From: Verticillium longisporum
Lineage: Eukaryota; Ascomycota; Sordariomycetes; Glomerellales; Plectosphaerellaceae
NCBI GenBank assembly: GCA_019188255.1
Contig: JAETXT010000006.1
Span: 1,612,001-1,676,000 of the forward strand
Length of the DNA stretch: 64,000 bases
Direction of reading: 5' to 3'
Shown here: piece after piece, positions 12,643 through 22,616 of the stretch
Numbering within the stretch: position 1 is the first letter of the stretch
Layout: each line of letters begins with the position of its first letter
Position numbers and translations under genes: made by a program
The notes under the pieces: model-generated
What the model was told of the DNA's origin: nothing
Databases searched by the model: none
Seen by the model: only the letters and a program-made list of their open reading frames with translations

Positions 12643-13794
12643 CTAGCGCCGTTTCTCGAGGCGTACGCTGCTTCGGTAGTAGTGGCAGTCTGCGTGTTGG
12701 TCACCATATCCTTTCTCAGGCCGTCGACTATCGGTTCGAGATCTTCTTGGTTCAGAGCGTTCTATAGAGCGGTGCCTGACTGTGAGCAGTTCAAACTCTT
12801 CTCCATGGCCATCGTATTCATCGCATGCTTCTGAAAAACTCGCAATGTCTTCCTGGCGATGGCGGCGGCTTCGTCGTCCACTGGAACTCTCACGCAGGCG
12901 GCTTGTTGGCAATGGGGCGGTGCTGCATCTGACTGTCTGCTGCTCGGCCAGGCATTGTGAGACAAGGGGAGTTCCTGAGACGCTGATGAGCCGGATCAGG
13001 CTTGTAAGATCCTTGACTTGAACAACATCAATTTGGCCTGCCTCGTTCGAAATGGCGACGCCTCGGGCATCACCGCGGCCGGAGAGGTGTCGAGTCTGCC
13101 GCTTGTACTGTGGGACGGGCTCTTGAGGCTCTGTTCTCTGATCAACCGCCGTCTTGACAGCTCCGAACCCCCTCTGGGCGTCAAAGAGCTTTCGGCCGGC
13201 GGGATCGACCGAGACGAAGATGACGTTATCGTTACTGCGCAAACCCTGCAACCGCATCTTGACGAGGTTCAGGGCCATTACAGCGTGTGACCCCATAACC
13301 AAAGCGTGCAACTCGTCACACAGGGCTTCGTGGTTTATTTCCATGTCCAAGGCAAACATGTTGATATCGTGCAGGGTCTTCTTGGCTCTGACCTTGCTGT
13401 CCTTGTTCTCCACGCCAGCAAGCAGGATTCCCGTGGCCACGCCGATGTAGAAGTAGATCGGCACCGTGACATCTGGCGATGTGGCTGCGTAAATGCTGAC
13501 TCGGATGCGACGCAGATCGGCGACGGCCCGGTCTAAGCTGAGCTTGCTGTTCTCTTGGACCTTGACCTCAAAGCCGAGTGACACAAGGCCATCGTTGATG
13601 TCTTCGATGAAATTGGCGCAAGTCTGCCTCAGCCGGTTGGGTGGTATGGCGGTGTCATGGAGGGCCTCTTGATAGGCGCCAAACCTGTGGCCAACATCCA
13701 AGATGAAGCCGTGCTGGTTGTCATCATAGGGCTTGAGAGACCCGAGAACCTCAGCCCAGGTCATAGTGTAGAAATGATGAATGATAGGTCGCAA
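12643..13794 (-). CDS. Unrecognised protein, C-terminal gene model uncertain
   Basis: A frame of 383 codons. Residues 1-~270 look like real protein, with a conserved-looking start (MTWAEVLGSLKPYDDNQHG from residue 11, an alternative initiator at 13,764), a hydrophobic stretch VPIYFYIGVATGILLAGV around residues 110-130 and a helical region after it. From about 12,960 downwards this frame turns into Ser/Arg-rich sequence that reads like a shadow, while the next frame becomes better: VPVDDEAAAIARKTLRVF and MNTMAMEKSLN, then after a TAG near 12,762 the same frame reads ALNQEDLEPIVDGLRKDMV to a stop near 12,640. I see no good GT-AG intron to join the frames. An undetected intron, one or two indels, or a decaying gene are all possible. 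No domain recognised. Confidence 0.45.
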   Translation of the reverse strand: MRPIIHHFYTMTWAEVLGSLKPYDDNQHGFILDVGHRFGAYQEALHDTAIPPNRLRQTCANFIEDINDGLVSLGFEVKVQENSKLSLDRAVADLRRIRVSIYAATSPDVTVPIYFYIGVATGILLAGVENKDSKVRAKKTLHDINMFALDMEINHEALCDELHALVMGSHAVMALNLVKMRLQGLRSNDNVIFVSVDPAGRKLFDAQRGFGAVKTAVDQRTEPQEPVPQYKRQTRHLSGRGDARGVAISNEAGQIDVVQVKDLTSLIRLISVSGTPLVSQCLAEQQTVRCSTAPLPTSRLRESSSGRRSRRHRQEDIASFSEACDEYDGHGEEFELLTVRHRSIERSEPRRSRTDSRRPEKGYGDQHADCHYYRSSVRLEKRR

Positions 13795-15043
13795 ATTGCA
13801 GTCACTGGCAGCTGTGGAAAGCGGTGAATCTGGTGCATGCAGAATATGAGAGAGGAGAGTGTTTATGGACAGATCGATCAGTGCTTTGCGTATTCCGTGT
13901 AGTGTCGTATTATTTATGTCAAGCCAAGAGCATACTTCGCATCGAGAGCGCCTCGCAAATTATTCCTAGTCCGTCTGGATGAAGTCCTTGATCGAACATG
14001 CTGGAGTAGATCATCGGCTCTGGCAGCATCGTTCGTGTCTCACGGCGAAGGGGCACCAGGGAGTCGGTCCAAAAGGGGCAGACAAGGTGGCAATGCAAAG
14101 AACTTATGTGCATTCAAAGGCGGCGGCATCGCTCGCCCAATCGTGTCCCGTCGTGTGATGATTTGATCATAAATTTCTTCCAATAAAGATTGGACCTCGC
14201 AAACCTCTAGTAAGGAATCTCATGTCTACTATTTCACGAGGCTGTGTCGCCCTGACGCGTGGCGCGCTGTGACGGATGTGATCACATGTCGTATGGCAGG
14301 TATATGAAGACACCCTTTCACTCGACCCACCTGCATTTCTTTCACTCTGCTTTCTTGACTTGTGCATGTTTGGGACCTGGTCATTCGAGAACCGTTGCCG
14401 ATGGCCTCGGTGTGGACTTGCTGGGACAGCGACGCGCAGCCCAGCCATACCACATCAAGCCTGCACCTTTGACGCTCGCCCGAACCAAGTAGACCACCTT
14501 GGCATTATTGCACTTTTTCTTTGACACCGAAGCCTAAACCACCTTACTGCGTGGTGTTAGTTGCACTTCAGTGCGGAGGCCTCCACCTGTCGCAGCTGCT
14601 GGCCGAGTACTGACAGACTCCCCTTTCACCGCTTCAGGTGAATGATGACCTCGAATCCAGAGAGAGATGAGTATTGAGACTCCCCAGGATTCTCACACCA
14701 CCCCTCCCTGCCGGCGCACATACCTGATGAAACAGATGCCGCCGCATCCATCGACTCCGAGTCTGGTGGTGGCGATGGCGATGTCACGTCGCCAATCATG
14801 GCGACACACTTGGCTTCCCTCTAGAACTTAAGCGACAACGTGTCAAATAAAAGTTCCGGGAGGCGGGGATGCACGAGCAGGAGCAAGAGTAGCTGACCCG
14901 TTGAAGGGGACCGCCTTTACAGAACACTTATAAAGGGAACTTTTTTCCGGAGCTTGAAATTCCCGTGAGCCCCTTCTGTGCCTATAGTCCAAACATCTCT
15001 GAGCGAACCGCGCCTTCAGATTGCTGCATCGCACCGTGCAGAG
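13795..15043. other. Intergenic region between divergent genes
   Basis: About 1.25 kb between the minus-strand gene ending at 13,794 and the Clr5 gene. It has normal base composition; short open frames show no coding character. It should hold both promoters. The TTCGG/CCGAA pentamer common in the cluster promoters is rare here (I count two). Confidence 0.4.
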
Positions 15044-16573
15044 ATGGAGGGTTTTGCCAGCACAGTTCCACACAGCACCATGCCCGCGTCGTCTTCCTTG
15101 AGCTGGGATGACTTACGCGTGACGATTACGGAGCTCTACCTTGACCAAGGCTTGTCACTACCGAGGCTGAAAGAGCGCATGCGTCTGGACTACGGATTTC
15201 ATGCGAGGTATGTCTACCTTCATGACCAACGATGATGGAACTTACTTGCTGACCATGAGTACCAGTACAAAAATGTACAAGAGGCGATTTACGCAATGGG
15301 GTGTTAGAAAGAACATGACGATAAAGCGTGTTCTTGATGCATTGGAACACGAGCAAGCCCTGAGGCCATCATCTTGCCCCGAGAGCCAGCTGGACGACCA
15401 GAAGAAGAGGAGGCGATACTTGCAGAGGTTACCCAGAAGCAGAAAGGAACTACTTGTTGGCCATGTTCTGCGGCCCCTAAATACGATAATGGCACCCTAC
15501 AGAGACACGGTGGAACTCGCATCCCCTGTCATGCTAAGTCCGCCTGCCGACGTCCTTCTACCAGACTACTATGTGCACCTACTACAATCATACGTGAGAG
15601 GTTCATGCGAGCCCGGCTATTGGCAACGAGACGAAGGAGACGGACTCAAGAATGAGACTATTGTGCCGGCTTGGTGCAGTTCCGTCATGTCCGCTGCCTG
15701 TGTCCTGCAGGAAGGGAAGAACGCCGAGGCTCATCGTTTCCTCCGCATCTTCATCGCTCAGAGTTCACGGCAACTTGCACGCCAGGACCCGCTATTGTTT
15801 CCCTTCTTGTACACATCCATATTGTATTTTGCTCGCGGCCATCCCGAGTATGCCCAAGGGCTTATACGAGCCTTATGTCGCGTCTCTGAACAACTCCCTT
15901 GGGCCACCTCATCACATCCCCTCCGCCGCATGCTTCTGCTCATGCGTCATTTGAGCCCGGAAGAAATCGTATGGCATGCAAGCCGAACGCTTCTTGCATA
16001 CATCAACCTCATACACAAGGCCCTCGGTGCCGCGTTTCCCATTGTTCAGGACATGCTGTCGGACGCCATGGACCGGCTACTCTGTTATAGCCTAGTCAGC
16101 CCTACTGAAGTTGTCACCATGGGTCAGTGTATGGTTCTTGCGGCTGAGGCACAGGGTCATACACAATGCAAGGACCATGCAAACCTGAAGAAGGCGCTGG
16201 CTGCTGCCTACGTCAAGTTGGGAGATCTCCGCTCAGGACGTCTCATGGCAAGGGAGGTGCTTGCGATGCATGGTAGCGATCTAGGCCACAATGAAATGCT
16301 GCCAGCCGCCCACATGCTTATCTCTAGGATCGACGAGGCCGAGGGCCTAGTGGAACTTGCCAGGAGTCGGCTTTGCGAGCTATACTGGCGAGCATCGAAA
16401 CCTTTGGAAGATGGTCGGACTGGACGGTGAATTCCTTGATACATTATCGCGGGATCCTCGAGAGAGCCGGGAGAACAGGCGACGCGCGGAGAGTGGAGGA
16501 TGATCGCGACCTTGCCATTCGTGAATTACAGCAGAAGTTGGAGAATGTCAACATCTCTGACGAACGTACTTGA
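15044..16573 (+). CDS. Clr5-domain protein with helical/TPR-like C-terminus, apparent frameshift
   Basis: Exon 1 is 15,044-15,207, the intron 15,208-15,265 (GTATGT...CAG, 58 bp) and exon 2 starts at 15,266. The splice restores a Clr5 domain: WDDLRVTITELYLDQGLSLP, then GFHAS joined to TKMYKRRFTQWGVRKN, the usual end of the domain. The start at 15,044 is chosen as the Met nearest the domain with normal spacing; 14,978 and 15,080 are alternatives. The rest is alpha-helical, with a TPR-like C-terminal part (HNEMLPAAHMLISRIDEAEGL). At about 16,379 the frame breaks: the expected continuation AILASIETFGRWSDWTVNSL and IRELQQKLENV lie one base out of phase, consistent with loss of one G. Without that change the protein ends at 16,430. 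Clr5 domains occur in many filamentous-fungal proteins of mostly unknown function. Confidence 0.75.
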
Positions 16574-17108
16574 ACTTACCTTAGTTAGGAAAGGTAGCAC
16601 AATCGCCGCCGAATCAATAACTTGAGTCGCATGAAGCATGATACCAACATGAGAAATGCCAACCAGCGACAGAACATGATCAGCTCAACGACCAGTCCAA
16701 ACATTGTGCCATAGAGATAGTTATATCCACGTCTGGCCCATTCCATCCATATGCAACGTAGGGTGAAACCACTCGAGATTGATCGAGATAGACAATCGCC
16801 ATGATTACAGTGTAATGATGTGTAAACCTCAAAGCATCTTTTTCTTCGTCATCACGGCTTTTGGCACACCTGCTAACTTCGTCTTTGTGGCACAATACAC
16901 GTTTTTCTTTACTCCGCTCTACTTGTCTACATCATGCCTGCACTCCACTGTCAAGTGTCGATCGTGTACCTGAATCCCCAAGGACGGACAGAAATGATCG
17001 AAGATATCCGAAACAGTCCTCTGATCACCTTGAACACTACCAGACGACCAGCATGGTCACCTATTTCTCCCCCGGCTTCGATGCCTCCTCGTCTTTTCCC
17101 TTTTCCTC
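16574..17108. other. Convergent intergenic region
   Basis: Lies between the Clr5 gene and the MFS gene, which converge. Nothing beyond 3' UTRs is expected, and I see no gene. It may be the left edge of the metabolite cluster. Confidence 0.4.
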
Positions 17109-18818
17109 CTACTTGATGCCAAACTGCGTCTGCAGCGATACCCTCAGGGCAACGTCCTTCTCAAAGAACGAAAACACAACAGCCAAACCCATGATGCCCG
17201 CCGCCACGGCCCACGAGATACGCAGGGCGTCCGTATAAACCTCGCGAATCTCGTCCTGCGCCTCGACGGGGAACGACTTGATAAAGTCACGCGCGGCATA
17301 CGAATAGGCATTGCCGCCGCCGAGAGCGGCGCGCACAGCGGGGTCGGAAATCTTCCACAGGTTCCGCGAGAAGATGTTGTTGAATGTCGTCGCCGGGATC
17401 GTCACACCCCAGATGGCGCCGTAGCTGCGAACGTACGCCCAGGTCGACGTCGACGATGCGTTGTCCTCATCTGTGAGGCAAGCCTGCACGGCTGGCAGCA
17501 GCGACGTCGTCAGCAGTCCGTTGCCGAACGACGGGATCATCTGCAGGCAGACCCATGCCGCCGTGCTCGAGTCTCGGTTCAGGGCCGCGAAGCTGCCGAG
17601 GCCGGCGGCCATGAAGATGCTGCCGACGACGTGCAGAAGCTTGTATCTTCCTGTGCGACTGAGATATTGGCCGGCAATGAGCGCCGGTGGGATCATGGCG
17701 CAGACGGTGGGCAGAATCTGTACGCCTGAGCGGCTCGGTGAAACGAGCTGCACGGCCTGGAAGTAGACGGGCAGGAAGTAAAGCGTCCACAGTGTCATGA
17801 GGGCATGGAGGAACGTGATGAGGAAAGCGATGGACGACGTGCGATTGCCGAAAAGGTGAGGTGGGATCGTCGGATGGCTACAGAATCTCGAAGCTTCGTA
17901 CGAATGGAAGGCAACCATGCCGGCGAGACCGATGATCAGTGGCGCCAGCACGCGGCCGTCAGTCCAGGCGTACTCGGTACCAGCGTAGGTGAGGGCATAG
18001 AGGATGGCTGTCGTAGAGCCGAGAACCATGATGTTGCCAATGTAGTCAATGGTCTTGATGCGCTCTTTGAAAGGGGCGTGCACATAGTTGACGCGAAGGA
18101 AGGCGTACAACATCAAAAGCGACACGCCACCGATAGGCACGCTGATCCAGAAGACCCAGCGCCACGAAGTATGCTGGACGATGCTGCCACCGATGAAGGG
18201 GCCCGTGAAGAGGCCGACGTCGAAAACGAGATTGACGAGGCCGATGAACTTGCCACGCTCGCGCAGGGGAATGAGATCACAAATGATCAGATCGATGAGC
18301 ATGTTGAGACCGCCACTGCCGAGACCTTGGATAGCACGGCCTACGATGAGCGTCTCCGCGTTATTGGCGCCACCACAGATGCCGCTGCCGATTGTGAAGA
18401 TGGCAACGCTGATGATGTTAGGCCACCGGCGGCCCCAGGCGTCGGCGAGTTGCCCAATGACGGGCAGAAATGCGGTGCTCGTGAGGAGAAACGAGTTGAT
18501 AATCCAGGCGTAGCCGTTGCCGATGTCGAGCTCGTGCACAATCGTAGGCATGGCCGTTGAGAGAACAGTCAACTCGATGGCTGAGAGCAGCGTAGTGAAC
18601 ATGATGGCTGGGAAGATGGCCCAGAACCGCCATGACTTGCCCTTGGCAAAGTCTTCCTCTTCATTCTTGTCCTCGGTCGGCTGCTGAACGCCATCGCCAG
18701 AGATGGACGAGTTTTGCTTTTCGCCTGAATTCGACTGGTCTGACTCAAAGGCGTCTCGAGAAGCCACCGTGATATCGGGAGCATTGCCCTCGGTGTCGCC
18801 TTTGGTTTTGGTAGCCAT
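17109..18818 (-). CDS. MFS drug/metabolite:H+ antiporter, 14-TM (DHA2-like)
   Basis: An intronless frame of 569 residues. A hydrophilic cytoplasmic N-terminus of about 65 residues rich in Ser/Asp/Glu is followed by about 14 hydrophobic segments. Motif A is clear (GQLADAWGRR, between TM2 and TM3), and the antiporter motif C is present in TM5 (GLFTGPFIGGSI). The helix count, length and long final extracellular-like loop (residues ~500-535) fit DHA2-type exporters such as those found in toxin and antibiotic clusters. It is divergent from the Zn2Cys6 regulator at 19,554, sharing a 735-bp promoter region that carries three copies of an 8-bp motif. Likely role: export of the cluster product or self-protection at the plasma membrane. 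The substrate cannot be read from the sequence. Confidence 0.9.
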   Translation of the reverse strand: MATKTKGDTEGNAPDITVASRDAFESDQSNSGEKQNSSISGDGVQQPTEDKNEEEDFAKGKSWRFWAIFPAIMFTTLLSAIELTVLSTAMPTIVHELDIGNGYAWIINSFLLTSTAFLPVIGQLADAWGRRWPNIISVAIFTIGSGICGGANNAETLIVGRAIQGLGSGGLNMLIDLIICDLIPLRERGKFIGLVNLVFDVGLFTGPFIGGSIVQHTSWRWVFWISVPIGGVSLLMLYAFLRVNYVHAPFKERIKTIDYIGNIMVLGSTTAILYALTYAGTEYAWTDGRVLAPLIIGLAGMVAFHSYEASRFCSHPTIPPHLFGNRTSSIAFLITFLHALMTLWTLYFLPVYFQAVQLVSPSRSGVQILPTVCAMIPPALIAGQYLSRTGRYKLLHVVGSIFMAAGLGSFAALNRDSSTAAWVCLQMIPSFGNGLLTTSLLPAVQACLTDEDNASSTSTWAYVRSYGAIWGVTIPATTFNNIFSRNLWKISDPAVRAALGGGNAYSYAARDFIKSFPVEAQDEIREVYTDALRISWAVAAGIMGLAVVFSFFEKDVALRVSLQTQFGIK

Positions 18819-19003
18819 ATCTCTTAAGAAAGGTGGTGGATATGCGGAAAATCAGAGGCAAGGAGAGGGAAAGAGATATGGCAAGAATGTCTAACACAAC
18901 TGTCCCACGAATAAGATCAGTGAATTTGGGGTGGACGGCTGAGGCTCTTCAACAAAATCGTGCGCCCCCTTAAGACTGAGCAGTCATAGAGACGGCACAA
19001 GGC

Positions 19004-19216
19004 CCGAAAGTGGATGGACAGTTGCTCCATCAATCTTCCATCGGCCGAAATCAGCGGGAACTTCAAATCGCCGAGTCCCATTGCAAATCTTCCATGTCGG
19101 AAGCGCCCCCGAAGTCGTGATTCCCATAGTTCGGCGAAACGGGACCCTATCTCTTGTGCTGGTCTCTTGTGTGCTTTCATGTACGTTCGGCGTTTTGACC
19201 CGGCCCCCACGTTCGG
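19004..19216. promoter_or_regulatory. Cluster of TTCGG/CCGAA sites in the MFS-regulator divergent promoter
   Basis: Six occurrences of TTCGG or its complement at 19,004, 19,045, 19,109, 19,130, 19,186 and 19,212. Three of them extend to the octamer GTTCGGCG (19,129-19,136; 19,185-19,192; 19,211-19,218), and the last two lie in a 14-bp perfect direct repeat, ACGTTCGGCGTTTT, 26 bp apart. Zn2Cys6 regulators typically bind CGG triplets, so these are candidate sites for one of the two cluster regulators. Inference only. Confidence 0.5.
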
Positions 19217-19553
19217 CGTTTTTGTCCTCTCCAGGCGACAGGGGCAACGGTATGCGCCCATCCGCTCGGCTGAATGTGTGAGCATGACGAAACCTCCTTT
19301 GTTGGTGGTTCGTCTCACACAGACTACTACCTATAGGTACCTCTCTCTACCTAAGCAGCTGACGGCTGACGGCGCCTGGTTATTGGTACGCTGATGCATT
19401 TGACTATGCCTCTCTGCTTCTGGAGGCCCCAATCTGCCTGGTCCCCTCACCTTGACATCTGCTCACGCTATACCTCGAATCTTTTCACTCGCATGCGCAG
19501 TGAGAGCCACATGTTTTTCCAATCCTCAGCATCTCCCTACCGTGTTCGTCATT

Positions 19554-20996
19554 ATGCCTGTGCGGAGGGAGACCAACCCCCAGAACCGCCTCGCGTGCGA
19601 TCGCTGCCATTCTCAGAAGCTCCGATGCCAACGCCAGGACGGCCAAGGCATTTGTGCACGATGCAGCCGTTTGAGAACTGCATGTGTCTTCAGTCCGCGA
19701 CAGCCCCGCAACACACATAACAATCACGAGAACTGCGATGTGGAAATGAGGCCAGAACCTCGAGACCTATCGTTGGAACTCCCGGCATCATTGACGACAG
19801 TGACGACAGAACCTTCGTTGGCGGATACGCAGAGCAAACCTCATCGTCTTCCCGAGACATCGCAGCCGTTGGGCCCGAATCATGCCATCGATCCATACTC
19901 GTCTTTGTCCTTTGCCGTCACTGGACTCAATGATTTCAACGCTGGCCCTGACTCCGGTGTCAGTCCCAGCGACAGGAGCACGAGCCTGTCCAGTCCCAAA
20001 TCTCCCGGCCTCACGGACTTCTCTGCTCTGCTTGACATGGACTTTTCCAGTCTGGGCTCAACCTCTGCGTCTTCAAACTCGTCAGAATGGAATTTCCCCA
20101 TGGAATTGGCAACCTTTTGGGCCCCTGCCGCCCCCTTAACCGTGGTTGACGAGGAACTCAAGATATCGGCTCCCGTGATTGCCTCCTCGCTGGTCTCGGA
20201 AGAGGTGGTCGATATGGCTCTGGACGCGAGTAACCGCGACGCCGAGGTGCAAATGGATCCTGCAATGATCTCCCCTCCAACCCCGGCTGGCGAAATCCGC
20301 GCAGGCGCCGTGGACGTTGTACATCCTGTGCGCAAACTAGCGGACCTCAACGTCCGCCTGTACGAGCATTCTGCTGCCCTCCCGCCCGTCTCAATGGTGG
20401 CATCAGACAAGGTCCCATCACTCGAGGGTCGCCTTTTCACTATCGATGAGACGTTCCGCATGACACAATCGCTCATTGATCTTTTGAGAACACTGTATCC
20501 ACGCGACGGGCCAGTGTCGGACCTCGTCTCTGACCAGGGCACCTTACTGCTCATAATGTCATGCTCCAACCGCGTCTTCGACATTTACGAGGCCATTTTC
20601 GGTCACATGAGGGGATGCGTCAACCATAACATCACGCCCGTTACGCCCGACGGCAAGACCGTGCTTCTGCCCGAGCTGCGCATCGGCTCCTTCGCGCCCC
20701 CGGCCCCCTCGGCCATAGCCATGCAGATGTTGCTTATTGTCATGATGGCCTCGGAATTATTCGATCAGCTGCGTGACGTCTTGGGCTGCTGGAACAGTGG
20801 CGATCTGTCTAGGCGTGCCGCTGGCGGACGGTTCCCGGATTTCGCGGAGGACGTCGGATCTGAACTTGTCAAGAGAGCCGGCTCGGTTGCAGGCGAGATT
20901 GGCAGTGCTCGTCAGATGCTGCTGAGTGTGGCGGGCGTGCCTTCGCTGCATGCGGGTGCTCTAGGAGGTCTAGGAAGAGCTTTGCAGCCAAGGTGA
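19554..20996 (+). CDS. AflR-like Zn2Cys6 transcription factor, pathway regulator candidate
   Basis: 480 residues from the Met at 19,554 (MPVRRETNPQNRLACDRCHS). The frame is open to 19,452, but the zinc cluster sits at the very N-terminus in this family, so the later Met is preferred. The binuclear zinc cluster has six cysteines at residues 15, 18, 25, 34, 37 and 44 (CDRCHSQKLRC ... CARCSRLRTAC). A long Ser/Pro/Thr-rich middle is followed by an AflR-type C-terminal domain: LLIMSCSNRVFDIYEAIF, a hydrophilic insert, LPELRIGSF, then the helix AIAMQMLLIVMMASELFDQL. Many fungal polyketide clusters carry a regulator of this build. It is divergent from the MFS exporter, sharing its promoter. No intron is needed. 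Confidence 0.88.
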   Translation: MPVRRETNPQNRLACDRCHSQKLRCQRQDGQGICARCSRLRTACVFSPRQPRNTHNNHENCDVEMRPEPRDLSLELPASLTTVTTEPSLADTQSKPHRLPETSQPLGPNHAIDPYSSLSFAVTGLNDFNAGPDSGVSPSDRSTSLSSPKSPGLTDFSALLDMDFSSLGSTSASSNSSEWNFPMELATFWAPAAPLTVVDEELKISAPVIASSLVSEEVVDMALDASNRDAEVQMDPAMISPPTPAGEIRAGAVDVVHPVRKLADLNVRLYEHSAALPPVSMVASDKVPSLEGRLFTIDETFRMTQSLIDLLRTLYPRDGPVSDLVSDQGTLLLIMSCSNRVFDIYEAIFGHMRGCVNHNITPVTPDGKTVLLPELRIGSFAPPAPSAIAMQMLLIVMMASELFDQLRDVLGCWNSGDLSRRAAGGRFPDFAEDVGSELVKRAGSVAGEIGSARQMLLSVAGVPSLHAGALGGLGRALQPR

Positions 20997-21225
20997 ATCA
21001 AATGACTACTTACGCTCTGGATCATAGCCATTGTGCATGTCGCTGATACCTCGTCCTGAAATTGCTGCCACTGGAGTCATGGCTCTTAAGGATTTGTCCC
21101 CTCACGGCAAGCAAAAGGCGCCTCGCAACATTTCTCTTCCATTTTTCTCTTGTGAGGAAAAGACCTACGTCTTGCTAAGATAAATCTAGACATCAACACA
21201 AATGAAAGTAAGCCAGACATGCACC

Positions 21226-21887
21226 TCACTTCTCAGCGGGCCCTACATAGCCGTAGACTCCGAGCACGCGCGCCTTCTCCGTGCCCTTCCGGCAGATGGC
21301 TTTGCGGCAATGATAACGCGCGCCGTTGAATTCGATGAAGCCCCAGAGGCCAACCGTCGAGAAGCTACCGCTGGAATTGGTACCCCGGCTCTCAATGTGC
21401 AACTCCCCGTTAGGCCCGGCCCCGCCGTTCTCGCGTTCATCTTTGGTGTAAACCCATCCTTCCTTGAGCCAAGGGTCATCGTCCACTTCGTCGAGATTGA
21501 CCCAGCGGCACTGCTCGTACAGAGTGCCTAGCATCTCCGTCTCGACGGCGTGCTTCTTGTTGTCGATGATACGGTTCTCAGAGTTCCCGCCAAACCCACC
21601 GCTGATACTCAGGGCCACGTCGATGTGGGTGATGCCTTCCGAGTCTACATATTGGGTGTGGGTTTCCTTGACTGTGAGAATGTGAAGAAACTGTGAGGGG
21701 GTGAATGTGAAGTTAGAAGCAACATACGAAGAATGTGGTGGGAGAGAAGGGCCATCGAGCTTACCTGACGCTTCCACCAGGGGAGACCTTGCAGGCTGAG
21801 ATACTGCTCGAAGCCCTCGCACAGCTTAGTGGCGACAAACCACTGGCCTGTCATGTCCTTAAGTGACTTCTCAGAGGGCGCTGCCAT
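21226..21887 (-). CDS. Lipocalin-like small protein
   Basis: Two exons: 21,765-21,887 (41 codons) and 21,226-21,690, separated by a 74-bp GTAAGC...CAG intron; 195 residues in total. The N-terminal SLKDMTGQWFVATKL, LSLQGLPWWKRQ and then the beta-rich HTQYVDSEGITHIDVALSI and FNGARYHCRKAI fit the fungal lipocalin-like family, whose first motif is a G-x-W strand (here GQW) followed by a Trp-rich helix. The family is thought to bind small hydrophobic ligands, and members occur in several secondary-metabolite clusters. There is no signal peptide, so it is probably cytosolic. It is divergent from the enoyl reductase gene across a 730-bp region full of TTCGG sites, which supports co-regulation. The exact role is unknown. 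Confidence 0.75.
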
Positions 21888-22172
21888 TTTTTCAATTGCC
21901 TGAAACGATAAAAAATATGATCAATAGCAGTAATCCGCGATCTAAGCGCAATGCAAAGCTTTGGTTGGCAGATGACGAGAAGTCCAATCTGGGGAACAAC
22001 GGAGCTGTCGATTCGCTGTGTAGCAAGTCACAATTCGCTGGTACTGTTCCCCTCATAAGAACACAATTCTTCCTCTCACATTCCTCTCTATCTTCAGCTC
22101 GGCACGCTGAACAGTCTTTCGAAGGTTGTCGCCGAGAGCCTGTGGGTTGGAAACACGGCCCCTGAAGGCTGG

Positions 22173-22427
22173 CCGAATCGGTGAAACAAGACCCGTAAAC
22201 GACAGGACGGCGGCCGACTTTTCGGTGCACGCATGCGCTGTGCGTCATCCTTCAGGGGGTTATGTAGCCTATACTGTTCTTCGGCCCAGAACCCAGCTGG
22301 ATCACAGCCCCTTCCCAATACGGATATTTGCACCGAACTTGGTGATAGGACCTGATCGAGTGGCGTATTACTTCGGCACAATGTTCGGACGGGCGCGAAC
22401 CGCCGGCTTGTAGGATGGAAGGTTCGG
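22173..22427. promoter_or_regulatory. Dense TTCGG/CCGAA sites upstream of the enoyl reductase gene
   Basis: Seven occurrences at 22,173, 22,221, 22,280, 22,333, 22,372, 22,384 and 22,423 within 255 bp; chance would give about 0.5 on both strands together. They lie between the lipocalin-like gene (minus) and the enoyl reductase (plus). Candidate binding sites of a Zn2Cys6 cluster regulator. Confidence 0.5.
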
Positions 22428-22616
22428 CCGGGAATGGGCGTTCGAGTGTCTCGGGCAGCACATCTTCATACTTGGTACCTTGAGGGAGGAGGCACAATTC
22501 TCTTTCAGCTAGGTTGTGTTTATGTCCAAGTCAAAGGGGGAAATCACGGAAGCATCTCTGACTCCTGCAACCAAGTTCCAGCGCCCTACCGACCTACCAC
22601 TCACAATTTTACCATC

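Noticed and set aside
17805..18560. 251-codon plus-strand frame opposite the MFS gene
   Set aside because: Acidic, low-structure shadow of the transporter's codons.
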